A stretch of DNA of 64,000 nt. It comes from Pseudomonas sp. H9 (GTDB lineage Bacteria > Pseudomonadota > Gammaproteobacteria > Pseudomonadales > Pseudomonadaceae). The DNA lies in contig NZ_SMOK01000011.1 of the NCBI RefSeq assembly GCF_004353925.1, positions 434,001-498,000 of the forward strand. Reading direction: 5' to 3'. The notes under the pieces were generated by a model, which worked only from the letters and a program-made list of their open reading frames with translations, was not told the DNA's origin and ran no database searches. Below, piece after piece: positions 52,342-59,988 of the stretch; within the stretch, counting starts at the first letter, position 1; every line of letters starts with the position of its first letter. A program made the position numbers and the translations under genes.

Positions 52342-53949
52342 TCAACGAGCGCAAGCATGTTTGAGCTCGATCAGGGTCACGCTGTTGCGGGCGAAGCCGG
52401 CACGCAGTTCCGTTTGCAGTTCATCGAGGCTGCGCGGTTGTGCCACGGTGCAGCCAAAGGCCCGGCCCAGCCCGGCAAAGTCCGGGTTGCGCGGCAGTAC
52501 GCCGATGGGTTCGATGTCCAGGCCGAGCATGTCGTCGCGAATCTGCCCCAGCGCATCGTTGTTCCACAGCAACACCACCAAGGGGCGGTCCAGCTCTTCG
52601 ACCGCCGTCGCCAGTTCCTGCGCGGTGTAAAGGAAGCCGCCGTCGCCGACCAACACCAGGCCAGGGCGGTCATCACTGGCGAACATGCCGCCAATTCCGG
52701 CTGGCAGACCGTAGCCCAAGGTGCCGTAACCAGTAGGATGCAACCAACTGCGTGGGGCTCGGCTGGCGAAGGCATAGTTGCCGGTATAGGCCAGCTGGGT
52801 CATGTCGGTGCTGATGAAAGCGTTGTCCGGCAACTCGGCAGCCACCCGGTCAAGGATTGCCTGGTGCACGGCCTGCAGCGGGCCATGCCCGGCCTTGACC
52901 GCTTGACGCAAGGCGCTGACGGCAGCAACTGCTGCTGCGCTATCGCGGCTGATGTCGGGTAAGTGCTCCAACAAGGCAGCAACGGTTAACCGTGCATCGC
53001 CCTGCAAAGCCACGGCACAAGGGTAGAAGTCGTTGAACTTGCGTGAATCGATGTCCACCCGCAACAGCTCACCGCTCAGGGGCAAACGCTCGCGCCAGAA
53101 ATCGGTATCGGCCATCTCGCTACCCACCGCCAGCACCACATCCGCTTCGGCGATCAGTTGCCAGCCGGGCTCGACGCACAGGCTGGCACCCGCGTTCAGG
53201 GGTGCTTCCGGGGCCAGTAGCCCCTTGCCGGCGACACTGGTGAACAGCGGCGCGGCCAGGCGGGTACTGAGCTGCTGCAGGGCTTCGGCAGCCTGCAAGG
53301 CTCCACCTCCCGCGATGATCATCGGGCGCTTGGCGGCGGCCAACTTGGCGGCCGCTTGCTCCAACACCTCACTGGCTGGCAGGCCACGGCCAGGGCGGCG
53401 GACCACCTCGTTGCTCCAGTCGCGCTTGACGGGCGCCGCCAGCACATCCAGCGGCACGGAAATATGCACCGGACGCGGGCGCTCACTGTCGAACACTGCA
53501 TAGGCTCGGGCGATCAGCTCAGGCAAATCCTCCGCGCTCAAGGCCACGGCGGAAAACGCCGTGATCGGCGCGGTCATCGCGCGCTGGTCCTGGGTTTCGT
53601 GCAGGCAGCCCCAACCTTTGCCCAGGCTGGCGGTGTGGTTGACGCTGGAGATCACCAGCATCGGGATCGAGTCGGCGTAAGCCTGGCCAATGGCGGTTGC
53701 GGCGTTGGTCACACCGGGGCCGGTGATAACGAAGCACACCCCCGGCTTGCCGCTGACCCGCGCATAACCGTCGGCCATGAAGCCTGCGCCCTGCTCGTGA
53801 CGGGTCAACACATGGCGAATGCCGCTGCCAGGTAGCCCGCGGTACAGCTCCAGGGTGTGCACGCCGGGAATACCGAACACAGTGTCGACACCGTAGTTAG
53901 CCAGCAGGCGGACCAAGGCCTGACCGCCGGTCAATGGACTGTTATGCAT
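52342..53949 (-). CDS. aruI: 2-Ketoarginine decarboxylase AruI (TPP-dependent)
   Basis: A 535-residue TPP enzyme of the acetolactate synthase fold. Glu52 in TRHEQGAGFMADGYAR activates the cofactor, and GDGGFLYTAQEL with a downstream NND binds the diphosphate and magnesium. AruI decarboxylates 5-guanidino-2-oxopentanoate to 4-guanidinobutyraldehyde. The ATG has AGGAG upstream, and its start overlaps the acyl-CoA synthetase stop by 8 bases. Identity as AruI rather than acetolactate synthase rests on the adjoining AruH and on the absence of a small subunit gene. Confidence 0.9.
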   Translation of the reverse strand: MHNSPLTGGQALVRLLANYGVDTVFGIPGVHTLELYRGLPGSGIRHVLTRHEQGAGFMADGYARVSGKPGVCFVITGPGVTNAATAIGQAYADSIPMLVISSVNHTASLGKGWGCLHETQDQRAMTAPITAFSAVALSAEDLPELIARAYAVFDSERPRPVHISVPLDVLAAPVKRDWSNEVVRRPGRGLPASEVLEQAAAKLAAAKRPMIIAGGGALQAAEALQQLSTRLAAPLFTSVAGKGLLAPEAPLNAGASLCVEPGWQLIAEADVVLAVGSEMADTDFWRERLPLSGELLRVDIDSRKFNDFYPCAVALQGDARLTVAALLEHLPDISRDSAAAVAAVSALRQAVKAGHGPLQAVHQAILDRVAAELPDNAFISTDMTQLAYTGNYAFASRAPRSWLHPTGYGTLGYGLPAGIGGMFASDDRPGLVLVGDGGFLYTAQELATAVEELDRPLVVLLWNNDALGQIRDDMLGLDIEPIGVLPRNPDFAGLGRAFGCTVAQPRSLDELQTELRAGFARNSVTLIELKHACAR

Positions 53950-56059
53950 GGTGTTCTCCTGACGCCTGGCCGAGGCGGATCAACGCATCGACCGCGGTGG
54001 TGCTCTGAGCACCGACCATTAATGGGTTCACATCCAGTTCCAGCAGTTGCCCGACGTTTTCGCAGGCATAGTCGGCTACTGCGCGTATCGCTGCCACCAG
54101 CGCCTCCAGGTCGGCGCTTTCGCGCCCGCGAAAGCCCTGCAGCAAGCTGGCACTGCGCAGGCCCAGCACGGCGGCGCGGATGGCACAGTCGGTGGTGGGC
54201 AGCAGCAGGGTCTTACTGTCTTTGAGCAGTTCGACCAGAATCCCACCCGCCCCGATCACCAACGCCAGACCGAAGTCGTTTTCACGCTTGATGCCGACAA
54301 TCAGCTCAGCCAAGGGTGCGCTGGCCATGGGCTCAAGCAGCACTTGTTCGAACGGCACGTAAGGTGCGTAGGCGGCAATCCGTTGGCGCATTTGCTGCAG
54401 GGCCGCGTCCAGCGCCTGGGCATCTTTGAGGTTCAGCGCCACGGCCCCAGCTTCGGTCTTGTGCGGCAACTGCGCACTGACCGCCTTGAGCACCAAGGGG
54501 TAGCCCACGGTTTCGGCGGCTTTTACCGCTTGATCGGCGGTGCTCAGCGCACCTGCCGGAATCGGCAGGCCGAACGCCTGCAAGGCCTGCTTTGACTCCC
54601 ATTCGTTGAGCAGCGCACTGTCGCCTTCCAGCGCTTGCGGGCACAACGGCACCAACGCGGACTCGCCCCGCTCAAGCAACAGCTGACGCTGGCTGTGGTA
54701 AGCAGCGATCCGCCCCCAGGCTGCCAGGCCATCTTCGACGCCCTGCAGCGCGGCAATGCCCTGCCCATGCAAACGCTCACGGGCATGCGCCGGCAACAAC
54801 TCGGGGAATGCCGAGGTAACAAAACCGACTTTTCCGTGGTGCTTGAGCGCAGCGCTGTACAGCTCAAGGAGCAAGTCGCACTCCTTGCGCTCGCCGGTAA
54901 ATTCAGCCGGGTAATCGAGCACCAGCATGGCCGCGTCCGCCTCGCTGCGCAGGGCGCTGTCGAGCATGTGTTCAAGGGCCGCGCCGTCGCCCCAAATGGC
55001 GGTGGTGAAGTCCAGCGGGTTGACCAGGTTAGCGTAGGTCGGCAGCACGTGCGCCAGTTCCTTCACCTGATCGTCTTTGAGTGCGGGCAGGCTCAGGTCA
55101 TTGCGTTCGGCGTAGTCGGCGATCAATCCGGCATCGCCGCCGGAGCATGCCAAAGCAATCAGGCTGCGCCCTTTGGGCAGGTTGCCACAGGCGGCTGCCT
55201 TGAGGGTTTCGGCGAAACTGACCGGGCCGCTGACGCGGATCACACCCAGGCGCTGGAACAGGCTGTCGTACAGGGCATCGGAGCCCGATAACGAACTGGT
55301 ATGACTCAGGGCCAACTCGGCGCCGATCTGCGACACCCCGGTTTTCAGGGCAATGATCGGGATACCTTTCTCCAGCGCCTTGTGTGCGGCGCGGGCAAAA
55401 CCGGGCACGTTCTTCAGCCCTTCCAGGTGTAGGCCGATGGCGGTAACCCGCGGTTCATCGAGCAGCACATCCATCAGCTCGGCAATACCCAGTTGCGCCT
55501 GGTTGCCGACCGACGCCATGTAGGCCACCGGTAGCGAACGGTCACTCATCGACAGGTTGTAGGCGAAGTTGCCGCTTTGGGTCAGGATCGCAACGCCTTT
55601 GTCCACGGTCTTGCCACCATGCGCGACCGGCCACAACGCGCTGTTGTGCAGGTAGTCGAGCAGGCCATAGCAGTTGGGGCCGAGCAGGGCCATGTGCCCC
55701 GCCGCTTTGAGCAGTTGCTGCTGCAGTGCCTGGCCTTCTGCACCGGCCTCGGCAAAACCTGAGGCATAGCAGATCGCCCCACCGGCATCGATGGCCGCCA
55801 GTTGTGCAACACAAGTCAGGGTCAGCTCGCGGTTGGTGGCGATGAATACCGCGTCCGGGCCACACGGCAGCTCGGCAACGCTACGCACGCACGGCACGCC
55901 GTCGAGGCTGTCGTGCTGCGGGTTGACCAGCCACATCTGGCCTTGAAAACCGCCTTCAGCACAGCGCTTGAGCGCTCGCGCCATGCTGCGCCCACCGACG
56001 AACGCCAGGTGACGAGGCGCCAACATGCGCTTGAGGTTGTCACGAATCGACTGCGACAT
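53942..56059 (-). CDS. ADP-forming acyl-CoA synthetase
   Basis: A 705-residue NDP-forming acyl-CoA synthetase. The domains in order are CoA-binding (about 12-110), succinyl-CoA ligase-like flavodoxin domains with the phospho-histidine type motif LSHTSSLSGSD (His253), and a C-terminal ATP-grasp domain from about 480. Its position between the acyl-CoA dehydrogenase and aruI suggests activation of 4-guanidinobutyrate to its CoA ester. Equivalent genes lie beside aruIH in P. aeruginosa, but I know of no proven substrate. The start lies 18 bases after the dehydrogenase stop. Confidence 0.85.
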   Translation of the reverse strand: MSQSIRDNLKRMLAPRHLAFVGGRSMARALKRCAEGGFQGQMWLVNPQHDSLDGVPCVRSVAELPCGPDAVFIATNRELTLTCVAQLAAIDAGGAICYASGFAEAGAEGQALQQQLLKAAGHMALLGPNCYGLLDYLHNSALWPVAHGGKTVDKGVAILTQSGNFAYNLSMSDRSLPVAYMASVGNQAQLGIAELMDVLLDEPRVTAIGLHLEGLKNVPGFARAAHKALEKGIPIIALKTGVSQIGAELALSHTSSLSGSDALYDSLFQRLGVIRVSGPVSFAETLKAAACGNLPKGRSLIALACSGGDAGLIADYAERNDLSLPALKDDQVKELAHVLPTYANLVNPLDFTTAIWGDGAALEHMLDSALRSEADAAMLVLDYPAEFTGERKECDLLLELYSAALKHHGKVGFVTSAFPELLPAHARERLHGQGIAALQGVEDGLAAWGRIAAYHSQRQLLLERGESALVPLCPQALEGDSALLNEWESKQALQAFGLPIPAGALSTADQAVKAAETVGYPLVLKAVSAQLPHKTEAGAVALNLKDAQALDAALQQMRQRIAAYAPYVPFEQVLLEPMASAPLAELIVGIKRENDFGLALVIGAGGILVELLKDSKTLLLPTTDCAIRAAVLGLRSASLLQGFRGRESADLEALVAAIRAVADYACENVGQLLELDVNPLMVGAQSTTAVDALIRLGQASGEHHA

Positions 56060-56077
56060 AGCTATTCTCCAGCCCGA

Positions 56078-57238
56078 TCAACGCAACAGTGGGCGCAGCA
56101 GTTCGCGCGAAATAATGTGCCGCTGGATCTCCGAGGTGCCCTCCCAGATCCGCTCAATCCGCGCATTGCGCCAGATCCGTTCGACCGGGCCTTCATCCAT
56201 CAGGCCCATGCCTCCGAAAATCTGCACCGCTTCGTCGGCGACCTTGCCCAGCACTTCACTGGCGAACAGTTTGGCCATGCCCGCCTCGCCATCGGTCATG
56301 CTGTCCTGGTCCATCTTCCAGGCGGTGTGCAGGGTCAACAGTTCCGCAGCACGGATCTGTGTGGCCATGTCGGCGAGTTTGAACGACACCCCTTGATAAG
56401 TACCAATCGGCTGGCCGAACTGCTTACGGTCGGCAGCCCACTGCAGCGATACATCCAGGGCGCGTTGCGCCTGGCCGACGCAGTTGGCGGCAACCATCAC
56501 TCGCCCGGCGGTGAGCCAGGCGTTGGCCACTTCCCAGCCCTTGCCGACTTCGCCCAGGACCTTGCTGGCCGGCACGCGGCAATCGTCGAAGAACAGCTCG
56601 TAGGTGTGGTAGCCACGGTTGCTGACGCACTTGGGCCCTCGGCGGATGGTCATACCAGGCGTGCCACGGTCGACTAGGAACGCGGTTACCGCATTACGCT
56701 TGCGGCCATTGTGTTCATAGGTGTCGGTGACGGCGAAGACAATGGCGAAATCGGCGTGGCCGGCATGGCTGATGAAATGCTTGCTGCCATTGAGTACGAA
56801 GTCATCGCCTTCACGCACCGCGCGGGTTTTGATGGCGTTGGCATCGGAGCCCGCGCCCGGCTCGGTCAAGGCAAAGCAGTCAACCTTTTCGCCCTGAATG
56901 CACGGCAGCAGATAGTCGTTGATCTGCTCGCCTTTGCAGGCCATGAGAATCTTCGACGGGCGCGCAACAAATACATGCACCGCCCACGACACCTTCGACA
57001 GCTCACGCTCGATCAGCGCCTGAGACAGGTAATCCAGGCCACCACCGCCAACTTCCTCAGGCATGTTGAAGGCATAGAAGCCTGCAGCAATTGCTTTGCC
57101 GCGAATCTGTGCGGCCAACTCCGGCGACACTTCGTCGGCGCGGTCCACGGCCTCCTCATGGGGCAGTAACTCCTTGGCAACAAAACTGCGTACCGCTTCC
57201 ACCAACATTTCTTGTTCTTGGGTCAGTTGGAAATTCAT
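56078..57238 (-). CDS. Acyl-CoA dehydrogenase (short-chain class)
   Basis: A 386-residue FAD acyl-CoA dehydrogenase with CFALTEPGAGSDANAI for flavin/substrate contacts and the catalytic base Glu366 in RIWEGTSEIQ. The ATG at 57238 has AGGAA 6 bases upstream; a longer frame upstream is spurious. In this operon it would desaturate 4-guanidinobutyryl-CoA to the enoyl-CoA. Electrons would pass to ETF. The substrate is inferred from order only. Confidence 0.88.
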   Translation of the reverse strand: MNFQLTQEQEMLVEAVRSFVAKELLPHEEAVDRADEVSPELAAQIRGKAIAAGFYAFNMPEEVGGGGLDYLSQALIERELSKVSWAVHVFVARPSKILMACKGEQINDYLLPCIQGEKVDCFALTEPGAGSDANAIKTRAVREGDDFVLNGSKHFISHAGHADFAIVFAVTDTYEHNGRKRNAVTAFLVDRGTPGMTIRRGPKCVSNRGYHTYELFFDDCRVPASKVLGEVGKGWEVANAWLTAGRVMVAANCVGQAQRALDVSLQWAADRKQFGQPIGTYQGVSFKLADMATQIRAAELLTLHTAWKMDQDSMTDGEAGMAKLFASEVLGKVADEAVQIFGGMGLMDEGPVERIWRNARIERIWEGTSEIQRHIISRELLRPLLR

Positions 57239-57269
57239 GGAATGTTCCTGAAGAAGGTCGTTTAAGTAG

Positions 57270-58061
57270 TTATTTGCCAACGAATGTTGCGGCACGCTTT
57301 TCAACGGCAGCACGCAAGGCTTCAGCGCCATCTTCACTGCGGCCACACAGCAAACCGGCCGCCAGTTCAGCCTGCAACTGCTCGCCGAGGGTGCGCTGGG
57401 CACCGTCGCGGATCAGGCGTTTGGTCTGGGCGAAGGCGAAGGTCGGGCCGTTGGCCAGGCGCGCGGCCAGCTCGGCGGTCACGGTCGGCAACTGGTCATC
57501 GGCGCACACTTCGCCAACCAGCCCAGCCGCCAACGCTCGCTCGGCGCCCCACAACTCATCCAGAAACAGCAAACGCTTGGCCTGCTCGCTGCCGATCAGT
57601 CGTGGCAGATGCCAGCTGGCACCGGCATCGGGGCTGTAGGCCATGCTGGTGTAGCCCGCCTTGAACCGCGCCGATGCTGCCGCCACACGCAGATCGCAGC
57701 ACAGGGTCAGGTCCATCCCGGCGCCGACGGCGGTACCGTTGATGGCAGCAATGGTTGGTTTATCCAGGCTGTGCAGGCGCTGCATCAGGGCGTGGGCGGT
57801 TTCGGTCCAGCCGTAGCTTTCCAGTGCGCCACGGGCTTCGGCTTCGGCCCACTCGGCCAAATCCGCCCCGGCACAGAAACTGCGACCACTGCCAGTGAGC
57901 ACCACTACCCGCACCGCCGGATCGCGGTTGAAGTCGTCCAGCAAGGCGTGGAGTTTTTTCAGGCTGGGGATGTCCAGCGCATTGCGCTGATCAGGGCGAT
58001 TGAGCGTGATCCAGGCAACACCGGCTTCGACCGAACTGAGCAGCGACGAAGAACTAGTCAT
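57270..58061 (-). CDS. PaaG-like enoyl-CoA hydratase/isomerase
   Basis: A 263-residue crotonase-fold protein, first gene of the arginine operon. Oxyanion-hole segments SFCAGADLAEW and NGTAVGAGMDLTL are present. The two Glu residues of classical hydratases are absent: the first position is Tyr137 (FKAGYTS) and the second Lys162. Asp145 in SPDAGASW matches the catalytic Asp position of PaaG-type isomerases. It may therefore shift a double bond or handle a guanidino-substituted enoyl-CoA rather than hydrate crotonyl-CoA. The 317-base region upstream (58062-58378) holds the operon promoter, a palindrome and a REP, and no gene. Confidence 0.85.
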   Translation of the reverse strand: MTSSSSLLSSVEAGVAWITLNRPDQRNALDIPSLKKLHALLDDFNRDPAVRVVVLTGSGRSFCAGADLAEWAEAEARGALESYGWTETAHALMQRLHSLDKPTIAAINGTAVGAGMDLTLCCDLRVAAASARFKAGYTSMAYSPDAGASWHLPRLIGSEQAKRLLFLDELWGAERALAAGLVGEVCADDQLPTVTAELAARLANGPTFAFAQTKRLIRDGAQRTLGEQLQAELAAGLLCGRSEDGAEALRAAVEKRAATFVGK

Positions 58062-58153
58062 GGAAGGCCTCGAATTATTGTGGTTGGCGTGAGGGGTAGG
58101 ACTTGAGCTGATACTAAACGAGTGTTCAGTAAGGAGACAATCAGGGAGTCAAT

Positions 58154-58180
58154 GCGATGTAACGGATTAATTTACATCGC
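58154..58180. promoter_or_regulatory. Candidate AruR operator upstream of the arginine operon
   Basis: Perfect 9-base arms GCGATGTAA and TTACATCGC are separated by 9 bases, in an AT-rich stretch about 93-119 bases upstream of the first gene. A related GATGTA/TACATC pair lies at 59958-59988 between the permease and aruS. Assignment to AruR is inferred. Confidence 0.5.
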
Positions 58181-58281
58181 TATCTCATTGTTTTAATTGG
58201 TATTTATCTCGATAAAAACGGGAGCGCCGAGGCTGCTGTTACAACTTCGCACAACTACTCAACCTGGAGTTAAAACCACCA

Positions 58282-58352
58282 GTGGGAGCGGGCTTGCCCA
58301 GCGATTGCGAGCTGACTGGCAGCTCGCAATCGCTGGGCAAGCCCGCTCCCAC
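58282..58352. repeat. REP palindrome with 32-base perfect arms
   Basis: The longest stem in the window: 32 perfectly paired bases with a 7-base loop. The core reads GGGCTTGCCCAGCGATTGCG, where other copies have CCCCGCGAT; the change is matched on the opposite arm (CGCTGGGCAAGCC), so pairing is kept. It lies just after the permease stop. Confidence 0.93.
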
Positions 58353-58378
58353 CTCAAGCATGCTCCTTCAACGGCACA

Positions 58379-59782
58379 TCACACCGACGGCGCCAACACT
58401 ACCTGACGCTTACGGTTGATCATGAAGTAAGCCGCATAGCACACGGCAATAAAGCCAAAGCCCCAGTACAACGACGGCCGCTGTGTTTCATCCAGCGCGA
58501 GGAACACAAACAGCGAACTGCACAGGGTGATGCACAGCAGCGGCACCAGCGGGTAGAGCGGCGCGCGGTACTTGAGGTCCTCAAGCTTGCCGCCATCACG
58601 CAGGAACGCTTTACGGAAACGGTATTGCGCCAGCGCGATCACGATCCAGGTGACCGTCCCGGACATTCCGCTCACCGCCATCAGCACCATGAACAAGGTG
58701 TCGGCCGCAATGAAGCTGGTCATCAGCGACACCAGGGCAAAGCACAGAGTAATGCTCAGCGCCCGCAAAGGTACGCCACGCTTGCTCAGCGGCGACAGGC
58801 TCTTGGGCGCCATGCCGGTTTTCGACATTGCCCAGAGAATGCGCGTCGAGGCGTACAGGCCCGAATTGCCCACCGACAGGATTGCGGTAAGGATCACGAA
58901 GTTCATCAGGTCGGCCGCGTAAGGAATGCCGACCATGTCGAACACCTGCACGAACGGGCTTTCCATCAGGCCAGCCTGCTGCCAGGGCACAATCGCCGAC
59001 AGCACCACAATGGCCAGCACATAGAAGATCAGCACGCGGAACACCACGTTACGCACGGCGCGCGGGATGCTCTTCTCCGGCTGATCGGTTTCACCGGCGG
59101 CTACGCCCATGATCTCGCAGCCCTGGAAGGCGTAAACCACAGTCATCATCACCGCGAACACTGCCGACAAGCCGTTGGGGAACAGCGAATCACCAATCAA
59201 GTTGCTCATCATCGGTGCCGGTGCCCCGCTGGTCAGCGGGATAGCGCCAAAGATCACCAGTACACCGACGATGATGAAGCCGAGGATCGCCGCTACCTTG
59301 ATGCCCGAGAACCAGTACTCCGCCTCGCCAAAGGCGCGGGTGGCCAGGGCATTGAGGCCGAACAGCACCACCACGAACAACGCCGACCAGTACCAGATCG
59401 GTACCTCCGGGAACCAGCGCACCATCAACATACCGGCGGCAGTGAATTCCAGGCCAACGGTGGTCGCCCAACTCATCCAGTACACCCAGCCGATCATGAA
59501 GCCGGTGGCCGGGCCGATGTACTTGGTGGCATGGGCCTGGAACGAGCCCGACACCGGCATCTGCACCGACAGCTCGCCGAGGCAGACCATCACCAGGTAC
59601 ATCAGGAAGCCCGCCACCAGGTAGGCGAGGATCGCGCCCAGCGGCCCGCCTTGGTTGATGGTGACGCCCGAGCCCATGAACAGGCCGGTACCAATCACCC
59701 CACCCAGCGACAGCATGAAGATATGCCGGCTCTTGAGCGCACGGGTCAGGTGAATGCCTTTACGTTCGGTTGATTCGCTCAT
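58379..59782 (-). CDS. APC-family amino acid permease, probably for arginine
   Basis: A 467-residue permease with twelve hydrophobic segments. The APC signature IGTGLFMGSG near residue 30, GELSVQMPVSGSFQAHA, and GCEIMGVAAGETDQPEKSIPRA are typical of amino-acid/GABA/lysine-type permeases. It lies between the arginine operon and aruS, the same position as a permease gene in the aru region of P. aeruginosa (from memory). Uptake of arginine or a related basic amino acid is therefore likely, but not shown by sequence. Confidence 0.85.
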   Translation of the reverse strand: MSESTERKGIHLTRALKSRHIFMLSLGGVIGTGLFMGSGVTINQGGPLGAILAYLVAGFLMYLVMVCLGELSVQMPVSGSFQAHATKYIGPATGFMIGWVYWMSWATTVGLEFTAAGMLMVRWFPEVPIWYWSALFVVVLFGLNALATRAFGEAEYWFSGIKVAAILGFIIVGVLVIFGAIPLTSGAPAPMMSNLIGDSLFPNGLSAVFAVMMTVVYAFQGCEIMGVAAGETDQPEKSIPRAVRNVVFRVLIFYVLAIVVLSAIVPWQQAGLMESPFVQVFDMVGIPYAADLMNFVILTAILSVGNSGLYASTRILWAMSKTGMAPKSLSPLSKRGVPLRALSITLCFALVSLMTSFIAADTLFMVLMAVSGMSGTVTWIVIALAQYRFRKAFLRDGGKLEDLKYRAPLYPLVPLLCITLCSSLFVFLALDETQRPSLYWGFGFIAVCYAAYFMINRKRQVVLAPSV

Positions 59783-59870
59783 GTCGGCACCTCAGCAGTG
59801 ACGGATGGGCGAGAGGGAGGAACAGTAACGCGGGGACGGATCAGCTTTACGGCAGTTCATTATTATTATC

Positions 59871-59921
59871 TCCAATAAGCTTCGAAGACCGCGTGCAGTG
59901 CGGTTAGCGTCGATTATTGGA
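59871..59921. promoter_or_regulatory. Nested inverted repeats upstream of the permease
   Basis: Outer arms TCCAATAA (59871-59878) and TTATTGGA (59914-59921) enclose a second short inverted pair ACCGC/GCGGT. They lie about 90 bases before the permease start, in its promoter/leader region. They could be an operator or a structured leader; no known riboswitch was recognised. Confidence 0.35.
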
Positions 59922-59957
59922 AAGCAATGTAAGGTGGCGTTGTACGTCTCGATCAAA

Positions 59958-59988
59958 GATGTAAAAAGTCGTAACTTTTTTGTACATC
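59958..59988. promoter_or_regulatory. AT-rich inverted repeat after aruS, GATGTA/TACATC type
   Basis: GATGTAAAAAGT and its near-complement ACTTTTTTGTACATC (a two-base bulge) surround a 4-base centre; the inner AAAAAGT/ACTTTTT arms are perfect. It begins at the aruS stop, so it could end that transcript or serve as a regulator site for the permease promoter. It shares GATGTA/TACATC with 58154-58180. Confidence 0.45.

Noticed and set aside
52342..53949. Acetolactate synthase large subunit
   Set aside because: There is no small-subunit gene, and the gene is in an operon with an AruH-type transaminase; AruI shares this fold.
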